DNA of 64,000 nt from Chryseobacterium sp. ISL-80 (GCA_018613055.1 JAGGQZ010000013.1:186001-250000), one strand, 5' to 3'; positions 41,399-50,145 are shown, numbered from the stretch's first letter. Numbers and translations: made by a program. Notes: generated by a model from the letters alone, not told the origin.

Positions 41399-42403
41399 AT
41401 GAAAAAGGCAAAGTTTTTATCAGGTATTTTGGCGGCATCACTATTATTGACAGCTTGCGGCTCCGGGGATTCTGAGAAAGCTGGGGGAGAAAGCAAAGGG
41501 GAAGTCATCAAGTGGAAGTTTGGCCACCTTGCTGACGAAAATCACATTTGGCACAAAACAGCTTTGAAATTTGAAGAGCTTGTTGAGGAAAAGACAGATG
41601 GCGGCATCGATATCAGCATCTATCCAAACAACTCACTTGGAGGAGAAACAGACACAATCAACGCAATCCAATCTGGAACAGCTGACATGGTTATTTCTGG
41701 TGAGACATTGCAAAACTGGGCTCCAAAAGCTGCATTGATGGCTGTTCCGTATGCATTCCGTGATCTGGACCATGTGAAGACAGTTGTCGAAGGCGAAATC
41801 GGTAAGGAAATCGAAGCTGAAATCACTGAAAAGGCTGGTTTAACACCTTTGTACTATCATACACGCGCACCGCGTAACCTGACATCCAACAAAGAAATCA
41901 AAACACCTGAAGATCTGAAAGGTTTCAGCATGCGTGTACCGAACGTTCCATTGTTCTTGAAGGTTTGGGAAGCTGCTGGTGCCAAGCCGCAGGTAATGGA
42001 CTTCAATGAAGTGTTTACAGGACTTCAGCAAGGTGTAATCGATGGCCAGGAAAATCCTGTTGATTTAATCAAGAGCGGTGCACTATATGAAGTTCAGGAC
42101 TATGTGAACCGTACTGAGCACGTTTACTCTTGGATATATATCCTTGTTGGCAACAAGCAGTTCGATGCCCTGAATGAAGACCAGAAGAAAGCTGTAAAAG
42201 AAGCAGCTGCTGAAGCTCAAAAATATGGTGAAGAATTGTACGACAAAGAAATCGCTCAAATCGAAAAAGATCTTGAAGGCGAAGGCATGAAGTTTGTCGA
42301 TGTTGACCAGGATGCATTCCGTGAAGCAATGATCCCGGCAATCAAGGCATCCTTGAAGCCAGAGCAATATGAATTATACGAAAAGATTCTTGAAACGAAG
42401 TAA
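41399..42403 (+). CDS. dctP: TRAP transporter substrate-binding lipoprotein (DctP family)
   Basis: The 334-residue extracellular binding protein has lipobox LTAC near residue 19. DctP-family marks are WKFGHLADENHIWHKTALKFEELV, YPNNSLGGETDTINAIQSG, the carboxylate-binding Arg in FSMRVPNVPLFLKVW, and GLQQGVIDGQENPV. It captures an organic or sugar acid for the DctQM channel; sugar acids such as uronates or aldonates fit the surrounding enzymes. The ribosome site is GGGGAGG. A stem-loop after the gene probably raises its level over dctQM. The symbol denotes family only. Confidence 0.9.
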   Translation: MKKAKFLSGILAASLLLTACGSGDSEKAGGESKGEVIKWKFGHLADENHIWHKTALKFEELVEEKTDGGIDISIYPNNSLGGETDTINAIQSGTADMVISGETLQNWAPKAALMAVPYAFRDLDHVKTVVEGEIGKEIEAEITEKAGLTPLYYHTRAPRNLTSNKEIKTPEDLKGFSMRVPNVPLFLKVWEAAGAKPQVMDFNEVFTGLQQGVIDGQENPVDLIKSGALYEVQDYVNRTEHVYSWIYILVGNKQFDALNEDQKKAVKEAAAEAQKYGEELYDKEIAQIEKDLEGEGMKFVDVDQDAFREAMIPAIKASLKPEQYELYEKILETK

Positions 42404-42411
42404 TTTTAATG

Positions 42412-42447
42412 AAGGCACTGTCCGGCTATTCCAGCCGGCTGTGCCTT
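42412..42447 (+). other. Stem-loop between dctP and dctQ
   Basis: AAGGCAC ... CCGGC pairs with GCCGG ... GTGCCTT, followed by TCCTTT. Like the xylF-xylG hairpin, it lies right after a binding-protein gene and could reduce read-through or stabilise the upstream message. Confidence 0.6.
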
Positions 42448-42471
42448 TCCTTTAAGAAAGGTGATGAAACC

Positions 42472-42963
42472 ATGAAAATACGTAAATGGCTAGATATGCT
42501 GTTGGCATTTTTGACTGTTATCAGCTTTACCGGTGTCATTGTTGTCGTGATGGTTCAAATCATGTCCCGTTATCTGCCTTATACTGCAATCTGGACAGAG
42601 GAACTGACACGATATTTATTCATTTATGCCATTTGCTTCGGCGCACCGCTGGCATTGCTTCGTGGAGAATATATCAATGTCGATATGATTTTTGCGAAAA
42701 TGTCACATAATTTCAGGCGTTTTTACGAAATTGCGATCTATGCACTATTAATGGTTCTATTCGGTGTCATGGTCAAGACAGGATATGACTTCACCCTGGT
42801 CGGGACCCAAATGTCAGCGACGATGCCGTTCAAAATGTCTGCAATCCATGCAGCAATCTTGATTATGTCATTGCTATTAGCGTTTTATTCTATTGTTAAA
42901 ATCGTTAAGTTGATTCGTAACGAAGAAGACTTCAAGTCAGACATTGATGGAGGCGAAATTTAA
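42472..42963 (+). CDS. dctQ: TRAP transporter small membrane subunit (DctQ family)
   Basis: The 163-residue membrane protein has four helices and the DctQ patterns QIMSRYLPYTAIWTEELTRYLFIYAICFGAP and LRGEYINVD. It forms the channel with DctM. I choose ATG 42472, after AAGGTGATG; the longer in-frame start at 42409 would translate through the stem-loop. Its stop codon overlaps the dctM start by one base. Confidence 0.9.
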   Translation: MKIRKWLDMLLAFLTVISFTGVIVVVMVQIMSRYLPYTAIWTEELTRYLFIYAICFGAPLALLRGEYINVDMIFAKMSHNFRRFYEIAIYALLMVLFGVMVKTGYDFTLVGTQMSATMPFKMSAIHAAILIMSLLLAFYSIVKIVKLIRNEEDFKSDIDGGEI

Positions 42964-44234
42964 TGGCGGCCTTACTGTTCATATCTTTTATCATCCTTAT
43001 CTTTTTAGGAGTGCCGGTTGCTTTTAGCCTCGGTTTGTCATCCTTGTTCTATCTATTCATGGCAGATATTCCTCTGACCATCATTCCCCAAAAAATGTTT
43101 GCTGGACTAAATTCCTTTGTCCTGCTCTGTATTCCAGGGTTTATCCTTGCTGGTAACCTGATGAACGCAGGAGGGATTACTGACCGTATCATCAAGTTTG
43201 CCAACAACCTGTTTGGACATATCCGGGGTGGCCTCGGTCTTGCCAATGTTGGTTCTTCCATGGGATTTGCCGGGATTTCCGGAACTGCGCTTGCGGATAC
43301 GGCAAGTATCGGTGCCATCCTGATCCCGGCGATGAAAAAGGAAGGATATGGAGCTGGATTTTCCGCTGCCGTAACTGCATCATCTTCGACTGTTGGACCT
43401 ATCATTCCACCGTCACTGCCAATGATCATTGTTGGTACGCTTGCGTCTATTTCAATCGGTGATTTGTTTTTAGCTGGGGCCGTTCCTGGACTATTGCTTG
43501 GACTTGGCTTAATGATACCTACTTACATTATTTCGGTTAAGCGGAACTACCCAAAGGGTGAAAGGAAATCGTTGAAAGTCATTTTTGAAAGCTTCATGGG
43601 CTCTTTCTGGGCTTTATTCATGACATTCATTATTTTATGGGGTATCCTTGGCGGTTATTTCACGCCAACTGAAGCTTCCATTATTGCGGTTATCTACGCT
43701 CTAGTGATCGGTATTTTTGTTTATAAAGAGTTGCCAATTAAAAAGATTCCAGAGATCATGCTTTCTTCAATGACATCTACAGCATCCATCATGCTTTTAG
43801 TAGGATTCGCGAACCTGTTTGGCTGGATAATGGTCAGTGAGCAGATTCCACAGTTAGTCGCAGATGCCATTCTGGGAATCTCTGAAAATCCTATTGTTGT
43901 CATCTTATTGATCAACCTATTACTATTATTCGTTGGAACATTCATGGAGACGATCGCTGCGCTTGTCATCCTGTTCCCTGTACTAATGCCTGTCGCTGCA
44001 CAGGTTGGAATGGACCCTGTCCAGTTCGGAGTCATGATGGTCCTAAACCTGGTCATCGGCCTTGTTACACCGCCAGTAGGTGTGTGTCTGTTCGTTGCTT
44101 CGCAAATTGGTAAGGTTTCAATCGGGAAGGCTGCGAAAGAACTTATTCCGTTTATTGGCGTCAGCCTGGCGGTATTGCTGCTTGTAGCGTTTGTGCCTCA
44201 AGTATCTCTTTATCTACCAAGTCTATTTGAATAG
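42963..44234 (+). CDS. dctM: TRAP transporter large membrane subunit (DctM family)
   Basis: The 423-residue membrane protein has about twelve helices and family motifs SSMGFAGISGTALADTASIGAILIPAM, ASSSTVGPIIPPSLPMIIVG and GLVTPPVGVCLF. It couples uptake of the acid to a sodium gradient together with DctQ. Translation is coupled to dctQ (TAATG). The dehydrogenase gene begins 12 bases after its stop. Confidence 0.93.
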   Translation: MAALLFISFIILIFLGVPVAFSLGLSSLFYLFMADIPLTIIPQKMFAGLNSFVLLCIPGFILAGNLMNAGGITDRIIKFANNLFGHIRGGLGLANVGSSMGFAGISGTALADTASIGAILIPAMKKEGYGAGFSAAVTASSSTVGPIIPPSLPMIIVGTLASISIGDLFLAGAVPGLLLGLGLMIPTYIISVKRNYPKGERKSLKVIFESFMGSFWALFMTFIILWGILGGYFTPTEASIIAVIYALVIGIFVYKELPIKKIPEIMLSSMTSTASIMLLVGFANLFGWIMVSEQIPQLVADAILGISENPIVVILLINLLLLFVGTFMETIAALVILFPVLMPVAAQVGMDPVQFGVMMVLNLVIGLVTPPVGVCLFVASQIGKVSIGKAAKELIPFIGVSLAVLLLVAFVPQVSLYLPSLFE

Positions 44235-44246
44235 GTGGTTTTAAAA

Positions 44247-45266
44247 ATGAAGGCAGTCCAAATTCCAGAAGCTATGGAACTCGTAATTCAAGATTTAGAA
44301 CAACCTGTGATTAAAAATCCGGAAGATGTTCTTGTAAAAGTCAAGCGTGTTGGTATTTGTGGATCTGATATGCATATCTATCATGGCACCAATCCGCTTG
44401 CCACTTATCCGCGAATCCCTGGCCATGAGGTTGCCGGGGAAGTGGTTGAAGTTGGTTCAGGTGTGAAAGGTGTGAAACCCGGAGACCATGTCGTGGTGGA
44501 ACCGATCCGATATTGCGGCGAGTGCTATGCGTGCCGCAAAGGACGCCCGAACGTCTGTCGATCCCTTTCTGTTTTCGGTGTTCATGAGGACGGAGGTATG
44601 CGCGAATTCTTTGTATTGCCGGAAAGACAGCTGCATGTCGTCGATGCAGAACTTGATTGGAATGAGGCGGTTTTAGCAGAGCCATTGACGATTGGGGCGC
44701 AGGCAGTCTGGCGCGGAGATGTCCAGGAGTCGGATACCGTGTTAATTCAGGGTTCAGGTCCAATCGGGATTTGTATCTTGAAAATGGCAAAGCTTCAAGG
44801 TGCAAAAGTCATCATGACAGACCTTGAAGAGGAAAGATTGGCATTCGCCAGGGAAAATGGAGCGGATGAAGTCATTAATGCCCGTGAGGTTTCTGTAGAA
44901 GAAAAGGTAATGGAGCTTACAGATGGAGAAGGACCCAATGTGGTGATTGACGCGGTTTGCCTTCCTTCTACGTTTGAACTGGGCGTGAATGTTGTTTCCC
45001 CGGCAGGCACTGTCGTGGTGCTAGGCTTTGATGAGCGTCCATCCCAGATTTCTCAGCTTCCGATTACGAAAAAAGAAGTAACAATCGTTGGTTCCCGTCT
45101 GCAGACGAACCAATTTGGAAAAGTGGTCTCATTCCTTAACGAGCGAAAATTAAAGGGAAATGGTTTTATCACCCACCAGTTCCCATTAGAGCAGGTAAAA
45201 GAAGCATTCTCATTCGTAGAAAAGAATCCGGGTGAAGTCCGAAAAGCAGTTATTGTTTTTGAATAA
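44247..45266 (+). CDS. Zinc-dependent sugar-acid/polyol dehydrogenase (YjmD/RspB-like)
   Basis: The 339-residue medium-chain dehydrogenase has catalytic zinc ligands in [13 protein letters not shown] and [10 protein letters not shown], the structural zinc cluster C-x2-C-x2-C-x7-C in [17 protein letters not shown], and a cofactor site at [14 protein letters not shown]. Relatives include B. subtilis YjmD in the hexuronate locus and E. coli RspB and LgoD, which oxidise L-gulonate or L-galactonate to D-fructuronate or D-tagaturonate. Such a step would feed the mannonate enzymes downstream without uronate isomerase. I use ATG 44247 with AGGTGG upstream, not GTG 44235. Confidence 0.82.
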   Translation: MKAVQIPEAMELVIQDLEQPVIKNPEDVLVKVKRVGICGSDMHIYHGTNPLATYPRIPGHEVAGEVVEVGSGVKGVKPGDHVVVEPIRYCGECYACRKGRPNVCRSLSVFGVHEDGGMREFFVLPERQLHVVDAELDWNEAVLAEPLTIGAQAVWRGDVQESDTVLIQGSGPIGICILKMAKLQGAKVIMTDLEEERLAFARENGADEVINAREVSVEEKVMELTDGEGPNVVIDAVCLPSTFELGVNVVSPAGTVVVLGFDERPSQISQLPITKKEVTIVGSRLQTNQFGKVVSFLNERKLKGNGFITHQFPLEQVKEAFSFVEKNPGEVRKAVIVFE

Positions 45267-45277
45267 GGAGTGATTGG

Positions 45278-45910
45278 ATGAACTTGAAAATAGAAACTTT
45301 GAAGCAATTGGCTGAATCCAAAGTCGTCGCTGTTGTCCGCGGGAGCTCGGCTGAAGAAGCGATTCAGATTTCCGGGGCCGCAATCGAAGGGGGCTTCAGG
45401 GCAATCGAACTTACCTATACGACTCCAGGAGTGGAAAAGGCGTTCGAAGCACTGGCAGGAACAGAGGCAATTTTAGGGGCAGGTACGGTACTGGACCCTG
45501 AAACGGCCCGCCATGCAATTTTGAGTGGTGCCAAATTCGTCGTTAGCCCGAATTTCAATAAAGAAATTGCCACGTTGTGTAACAGATATTCTGTTGCCTA
45601 TCTGCCAGGATGCATGACCATCACGGAAATCGTAACAGCGGTGGAAAGCGGCTGTGACATCGTGAAGCTGTTCCCGGCAAACCGTTTTGACCCATCCTTC
45701 ATTGGCGCGGTCAATGGTCCGCTGCCTCAGGTTCGTGTGATGCCAACCGGTGGTGTCAACCTGGACAATGTCATGAACTGGCTCAGTGCAGGGGCGGTCG
45801 CAGCCGGAATTGGCAGCGATTTGAACAAAGCATATCGTGCCTCCGGCAAAGATGGAGTCAGGGAGCTGTGCAGTAAATACATCAATGCAGTAACAGGAGG
45901 GAAAGCATAA
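45278..45910 (+). CDS. kdgA: 2-keto-3-deoxy-6-phosphogluconate aldolase
   Basis: The 210-residue class I aldolase splits KDPG into pyruvate and glyceraldehyde 3-phosphate. Catalytic features are VVRGSSAEEA, the Glu in FRAIELTYTTPG, GAGTVLDPE, and the Schiff-base Lys in DIVKLFPANRFDP; RVMPTGGVN binds phosphate. It works after the upstream kdgK product. AAGGAGTG precedes the ATG, and the stop overlaps the uxuA start. Confidence 0.92.
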   Translation: MNLKIETLKQLAESKVVAVVRGSSAEEAIQISGAAIEGGFRAIELTYTTPGVEKAFEALAGTEAILGAGTVLDPETARHAILSGAKFVVSPNFNKEIATLCNRYSVAYLPGCMTITEIVTAVESGCDIVKLFPANRFDPSFIGAVNGPLPQVRVMPTGGVNLDNVMNWLSAGAVAAGIGSDLNKAYRASGKDGVRELCSKYINAVTGGKA

Positions 45911-46971
45911 TGAATATTACGTTTCGCTGGTATGGGCGTGATAATGATACAGTAACCCTCGATCAAATAAGGCAGATTCCAGGTGTGAAGGGCATTGTCT
46001 GGGCTCTGCACCAAAAGCCGGTCGGTGAGGTATGGGAAAAAGAAGAAGTCAAGGCAGAAATGGATTATATTAAATCCTTTGGCTTTCACGGCGATGTCGT
46101 AGAAAGTGTCAATATCCATGAAGCAATCAAGTTGGGGAATGAAGACCGTGACCGCTACATTGAGAATTACAAGCAGACAATCAGGAACCTGGGCGAAGTT
46201 GGGGTAAAGGTTATTTGTTACAATTTTATGCCGATCTTTGACTGGACACGCACAGAGATGTTCAAAGAACTGCCTGATGGATCAACTGCTTTATTTTTCG
46301 AAAAAGCGAAAGTGGAAAACCGCGATCCGCAGGAGCTAATCGATACGGTTGCTTCAGCATCCGATTTAACACTGCCAGGCTGGGAGCCGGAAAAAATGGC
46401 TCGAATCAAGGAATTATTTGCGGCGTATGAAAGTGTTACAGAGGAAGACCTGTGGGAAAACCTTGGTTACTTCCTAAATGAAATCCTCCCAGTTGCAGAA
46501 GAGGCTGGAATCAAAATGGCGATCCACCCGGATGATCCGCCATGGACAATATTTGGATTGCCACGCATCATGACTGGAAGGGAGAGCCTGGAGAGGCTTC
46601 TATCAATCTCTGATTCTCCGTCAAACGGGATTACCTTCTGTACAGGTTCCCTTGGGGCAAGCCCGAAAAATGATATGGTGGCACTTGCAGCTGAGTTCGC
46701 GCACAAGTCACCATTTGCGCACATCCGTAATGTGAAAATCTTTGAAAATGGCGATTTTATCGAGACATCGCATTTAACAACAGATGGTTCGATCAATATC
46801 AAAGGCGTTGTAAAAGAGCTATCTGATATCCAGTACGAGGGATATGTCCGTCCGGACCATGGGCGACACCTTTGGGGAGAGGTTTGCAGGCCTGGATACG
46901 GATTATACGACAGAGCGCTTGGCATCATGTATCTTCTCGGGTTGTGGGATGCATACCAGGCTTCAAAATAG
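45910..46971 (+). CDS. uxuA: D-mannonate dehydratase
   Basis: The 353-residue enzyme dehydrates D-mannonate to 2-keto-3-deoxygluconate. It matches UxuA from the start: FRWYGRDNDTVTLDQIRQIPGVKGIVWALH, then VCYNFMPIFDWTRT-like ICYNFMPIFDWTR, AIHPDDPPW and CTGSLGASPKNDM, which carry the metal-binding residues. The length is close to B. subtilis UxuA. It provides KDG for kdgK. Its start overlaps the kdgA stop (TAATG). Confidence 0.95.
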   Translation: MNITFRWYGRDNDTVTLDQIRQIPGVKGIVWALHQKPVGEVWEKEEVKAEMDYIKSFGFHGDVVESVNIHEAIKLGNEDRDRYIENYKQTIRNLGEVGVKVICYNFMPIFDWTRTEMFKELPDGSTALFFEKAKVENRDPQELIDTVASASDLTLPGWEPEKMARIKELFAAYESVTEEDLWENLGYFLNEILPVAEEAGIKMAIHPDDPPWTIFGLPRIMTGRESLERLLSISDSPSNGITFCTGSLGASPKNDMVALAAEFAHKSPFAHIRNVKIFENGDFIETSHLTTDGSINIKGVVKELSDIQYEGYVRPDHGRHLWGEVCRPGYGLYDRALGIMYLLGLWDAYQASK

Positions 46972-46981
46972 GAGGGATACG

Positions 46982-47818
46982 ATGTTTCCGATCCATGAAA
47001 ATTTAAAGGGCAAAACAGCGGTTATCACCGGAGGAAGCGGAGTGCTTTGCTCGGAGATGGCCCGTGAGCTGTCAAGGCATGGCGTCAATGTCGCAATTTT
47101 GAACCGCACTGCGGAAAAGGGCGAAGCGATCGCAGGGGAGATCAATTCGTCCGGAGGCTCAGCCATTGCTGTAGCCGCAGATGTACTGGACCAAAATTCT
47201 CTTGAAACAGCCAAAGCTACTGTTGTCGAGGCCTATGGACGCGTCGATATCTTGATCAATGGAGCAGGCGGAAATCATCCTGATGCGATTACGGCAGTGG
47301 AGACATATGAAGAGGACTCAACCGAAAAATCCTTTTTCGATATGGATGCTTCCGGATTCTCCAAGGTATTTGACACGAACTTCATCGGAACCTTTTTAAC
47401 ATGCCAGGTGTTTGGTAAAGAGCTGTTGAAGCAGGATGCTCCTGTGATTATCAATGTGTCATCGATGAGTGCCTATTCACCGATGACGAAGGTTCCTGCC
47501 TACAGCGCAGCCAAATCTGCGATCAATAACTTCACGATGTGGATGGCGGTCCATTTTGCAGAAACCGGCTTGCGAGTGAACGCGATTGCTCCAGGATTCT
47601 TCCTGACCTCGCAAAATCGCAATCTGTTGCTGAAGGAAGACGGAACGCATACAGACCGCTCCAAGAAAATTATTGCTCATACGCCAATGAAGCGATTCGG
47701 CCAGCCGAAGGACCTGCTTGGTGCTCTGCTCTGGCTGACTGATGAAGAGTACTCCGGTTTTGTTACTGGTGTGACTGTACCGGTGGATGGCGGATTTATG
47801 GCGTATTCAGGAGTATAA
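46982..47818 (+). CDS. yjmF: D-mannonate oxidoreductase (SDR family, YjmF-like)
   Basis: The 278-residue short-chain dehydrogenase has the cofactor motif TGGSGVLCSEMAREL, NGAGGNHPDA, the active site Ser in NVSSMSAYSP and YSAAK (Tyr and Lys), and APGFFLT. It reduces D-fructuronate to D-mannonate, the substrate of the preceding uxuA, as YjmF does in the Bacillus hexuronate locus. I start it at ATG 46982, after AGGAGGGATACG; the frame stays open into uxuA, but that part is the uxuA gene read in another frame. Confidence 0.88.
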   Translation: MFPIHENLKGKTAVITGGSGVLCSEMARELSRHGVNVAILNRTAEKGEAIAGEINSSGGSAIAVAADVLDQNSLETAKATVVEAYGRVDILINGAGGNHPDAITAVETYEEDSTEKSFFDMDASGFSKVFDTNFIGTFLTCQVFGKELLKQDAPVIINVSSMSAYSPMTKVPAYSAAKSAINNFTMWMAVHFAETGLRVNAIAPGFFLTSQNRNLLLKEDGTHTDRSKKIIAHTPMKRFGQPKDLLGALLWLTDEEYSGFVTGVTVPVDGGFMAYSGV

Positions 47819-47829
47819 TTATTTAGTGG

Positions 47830-47856
47830 CATCCACCGGACACGTTCCTGTGGATG
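47830..47856 (+). other. Imperfect stem-loop between yjmF and hxlA-like genes
   Basis: CATCCAC (47830-47836) pairs with GTGGATG (47850-47856). Only a short T-run follows. It may reduce transcription into the last gene of the operon. Confidence 0.4.
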
Positions 47857-47878
47857 TTTGCTATTTTAGGAGGCAGCT

Positions 47879-48505
47879 ATGAAGATTCAGCTTGCACTAG
47901 ACCGATTAACAAGAGAACAATGCTTTTCGATTTTGGAAGAAACAGCAGAAAATATCGATAGGATTGAATTAGGCACAGGTGTGATCAAAGAATATGGGAT
48001 GGCCATCGTTCGGGAAATTCGCCAGGCTTATCCGCATAAAACGATTGTAGCCGACATGAAAACCTGTGATGCAGGCCGGCACGAGGCAAAGCAAGCGTTT
48101 GAAGCTGGTGCAGATATCATCACCGTGATGGCATTTTCCCATAACAAGACGATTGAAGAAACACTGGCGGTTGCTCAGAAGTTTGGTAAAAGGGTTATGA
48201 TCGATTTGCTTGGCGTGGATTCAAAAGAGAGGACCGAAGAGCTGCGAGGATTGGGCGTGGATCTATTTTGCCTTCATATAGGTAAGGACATGCAAAAGGA
48301 AGGCTCGCTAGCTGATTCTTCACTGAACCGACTCGTAGAAGGAATGGAAGGTGTGGAGGTCGCCATTGCCGGCGGGATTTCAGAGAACACCATTGGTCTG
48401 CTTGAAGGAATCGATATCGCAATCGTCGGGAGCGCGATCACCGGGAGCAGCAATCCAGAGGAAGCAAGCAGAAGACTGAGAAGTAAAACAAGGGGACGAT
48501 TGTGA
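47879..48505 (+). CDS. hxlA: 3-hexulose-6-phosphate synthase-like enzyme (HxlA family)
   Basis: The 208-residue enzyme belongs to the OMP-decarboxylase suprafamily: QLALDRL, IELGTGVIKEYG, VADMKTCDAG and GADIITVMA. It should condense formaldehyde with ribulose 5-phosphate, or run in reverse. The alternative is 3-keto-L-gulonate-6-phosphate decarboxylase (UlaD/SgbH). At positions known to separate the two, it has Asp in MIDLLG (Glu in UlaD), Lys in LHIGKDMQ (Arg in UlaD), Ala in AIAGGIS (Thr in UlaD) and no Arg in IVGSAIT, which favours the synthase. AGGAGG precedes the ATG. The partner hxlB lies near the other end of the operon. Confidence 0.78.
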   Translation: MKIQLALDRLTREQCFSILEETAENIDRIELGTGVIKEYGMAIVREIRQAYPHKTIVADMKTCDAGRHEAKQAFEAGADIITVMAFSHNKTIEETLAVAQKFGKRVMIDLLGVDSKERTEELRGLGVDLFCLHIGKDMQKEGSLADSSLNRLVEGMEGVEVAIAGGISENTIGLLEGIDIAIVGSAITGSSNPEEASRRLRSKTRGRL

Positions 48506-48530
48506 ATGGAATAACCGTCCCGTTGTTTTT
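48487..48530 (+). terminator. Terminator of the sugar-acid operon
   Basis: AACAAGGGGACG pairs with CGTCCCGTTGTT (one mismatch) and is followed by TTT. It overlaps the end of the hxlA-like gene and stands before a convergent gene. Confidence 0.7.
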
Positions 48531-48897
48531 AGGTTCGTTCAATATAGCTATCTTTTTTAATGATTTCCAGTTCGACTTCTGTCAGCTGAAAATACTCAGC
48601 CAGGTCTTTTTCGTTCGTTTGTGGTGGAAATGTCCTTCTTTTTAGAGGGCCGAACTTCCGCTTATTATAGGAACTCCACCAGCTCAAGGCAACAGCACTT
48701 GTGATGACCACCAGGAAGGTGATGAGCAGGATGGAGTTTGCATTATCCAAGTTTAATTCGAGAAAGGTAAAATCAAGATCTCGGTCAAAATGGGAGCTGA
48801 AGTTATACAAGAACAGGATGAGAAAGAGCCAGCCGAAAAAAGTGAATAGCAGGTCGATAGTTTTTCGCGGCTTGGACTGTTTGCTGTTGATGATCAT
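48529..48897 (-). CDS. pgaD: PgaD-like small subunit of an exopolysaccharide synthase
   Basis: The 122-residue membrane protein has two helices (TIDLLFTFFGWLFLILFLY and ILLITFLVVITSAVALSWW), then YNKRKFGPLKRR and a soluble tail, AEYFQLTEVELEIIKKDSYIE. This layout and wording fit PgaD, the small partner of the poly-N-acetylglucosamine synthase PgaC in Gram-negatives. It follows the glycosyltransferase gene by 9 bases. PgaD helps PgaC activity and, in Gram-negatives, c-di-GMP response. The tail here is short, and similarity is judged by eye only. Confidence 0.65.
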   Translation of the reverse strand: MIINSKQSKPRKTIDLLFTFFGWLFLILFLYNFSSHFDRDLDFTFLELNLDNANSILLITFLVVITSAVALSWWSSYNKRKFGPLKRRTFPPQTNEKDLAEYFQLTEVELEIIKKDSYIERT

Positions 48898-48906
48898 GGT
48901 ATCTCC

Positions 48907-50145
48907 TTAAAGGTGGAGCCCACGGTCCGGACTCTCCCAGGTTGCGAATTGGTTTTTATTTTTCCTGAGGATCTTTAATCCTCTAGGAAGTGCCCTGATG
49001 ACAAGCAGGGCATTGATATGCCAGTAAAGGATTGGGTACCAGATCCCCCACAGCATGTATTTCAGGATCCCTTTTTCATACTTCCTCTCAATATAAAGGG
49101 CGACCAGGAATTGCAGCAGACAAATAATAGATAAGTAGTTTCCGATCCATAATGTTGGCAGGATGAATTCCTGATGGAATATATAGTTGTACAGCATTAT
49201 CAACAGAGAGATAAACCAGGTGATCGACCAGACAACGCTAAGCACCTGCTCGATATAGACAGGGTATAATCTGCGCTGGCGCCAGTCGAGAAAGATATCC
49301 ATGTGGCGCAGGATGACTTCGATGCCGCCCTGTGTCCATCGCAACCGCTGCTTCCAGATCCCCCTCAAGGTTTCCGGAACGAGCATCCAGCAAAGTGCCT
49401 TTGGTTCGTACCGGACATCCCAGAACCTTCTTTGCAGCTTCCAAGTGATCCCGATGTCGTCGGTGATCAGGTCGGTATCCCACATCCCAGCGTCCAGCAG
49501 AGCTTTTTTACGAAAAACAACAAACACCCCAGAAACCGTCATTACTTTCCCGAGCACCCTCTGTGTCCTTTTTATCAGGCCGATTATGCTCGCGTATTCT
49601 ACCAGCTGGATTTTCGCCAGCAGGCTTGTCCGATTGCGGATCCTGGGATTGCCTGTCACCGCGCCAACTCTTTCCCCGTTATTCGGTGTAATGAAATGAG
49701 GGACAATATAGTTTAACGCATCCTTATCGAGGATGGCGTCACTGTCAATCGTCGCGATGAGTTCGCCTTTGGAAGCCAGGACCCCCTGCTTCAGGGCATT
49801 CGCTTTGCCTTTATTATTCACGACATTGACGATGCGCAGTTTCGGATACAAAACCAGCAACGACTTGAGTATTTCCATCGTACGGTCTTTGCTTCCATCA
49901 TTAATGACAATGATTTCGTAATTGGGATAATTGAACTCTGATGCAAATTTCACTGTCTCCTCGATTGTCTGTTCCTCATTGGAGGCCGGTATCAGCAGGG
50001 AAACAAAGGGAAGGTCCTCCATCTTGTGTTGGGTGGGAATATCCTGTTTCTCTTTTTTTACGTAATAAATTAAACTTCCCGTAATCCAAACAATTCCCAT
50101 GACCAGAGGATAATAAAATAGAAACAATACTAAGAAGTTGATCAA
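48907..50145 (-). CDS. pgaC: Processive family 2 glycosyltransferase (PgaC/IcaA-like)
   Basis: The 412-residue membrane enzyme has a helix at residues 1-22, a cytoplasmic GT-A domain and three to four C-terminal helices. The processive D,D,D,QxxRW set is visible: VINDGSKDRT, ATIDSDAILD, LITDDIGITWKLQ and KQRLRWTQGG. This set polymerises beta-linked sugars while extruding the chain, as in PNAG synthases. With the PgaD-like gene it forms a two-gene operon. No pgaA/pgaB or icaB/icaC genes are beside it. The start ATG 50145 leaves 235 bases to the next terminator. Confidence 0.85.
   Translation of the reverse strand: MINFLVLFLFYYPLVMGIVWITGSLIYYVKKEKQDIPTQHKMEDLPFVSLLIPASNEEQTIEETVKFASEFNYPNYEIIVINDGSKDRTMEILKSLLVLYPKLRIVNVVNNKGKANALKQGVLASKGELIATIDSDAILDKDALNYIVPHFITPNNGERVGAVTGNPRIRNRTSLLAKIQLVEYASIIGLIKRTQRVLGKVMTVSGVFVVFRKKALLDAGMWDTDLITDDIGITWKLQRRFWDVRYEPKALCWMLVPETLRGIWKQRLRWTQGGIEVILRHMDIFLDWRQRRLYPVYIEQVLSVVWSITWFISLLIMLYNYIFHQEFILPTLWIGNYLSIICLLQFLVALYIERKYEKGILKYMLWGIWYPILYWHINALLVIRALPRGLKILRKNKNQFATWESPDRGLHL

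Noticed and set aside
46844-46981. N-terminal extension of the mannonate oxidoreductase
   Set aside because: It lies within uxuA in another frame; AGGAGGG and the Rossmann start identify ATG 46982.
47879-48505. 3-keto-L-gulonate-6-phosphate decarboxylase (UlaD/SgbH) as the main call
   Set aside because: The specificity positions recalled for this family (Glu, Arg, Thr, Arg in UlaD) read Asp, Lys, Ala, Ser here, which fits hexulose-phosphate synthase better; the alternative is kept in the entry.
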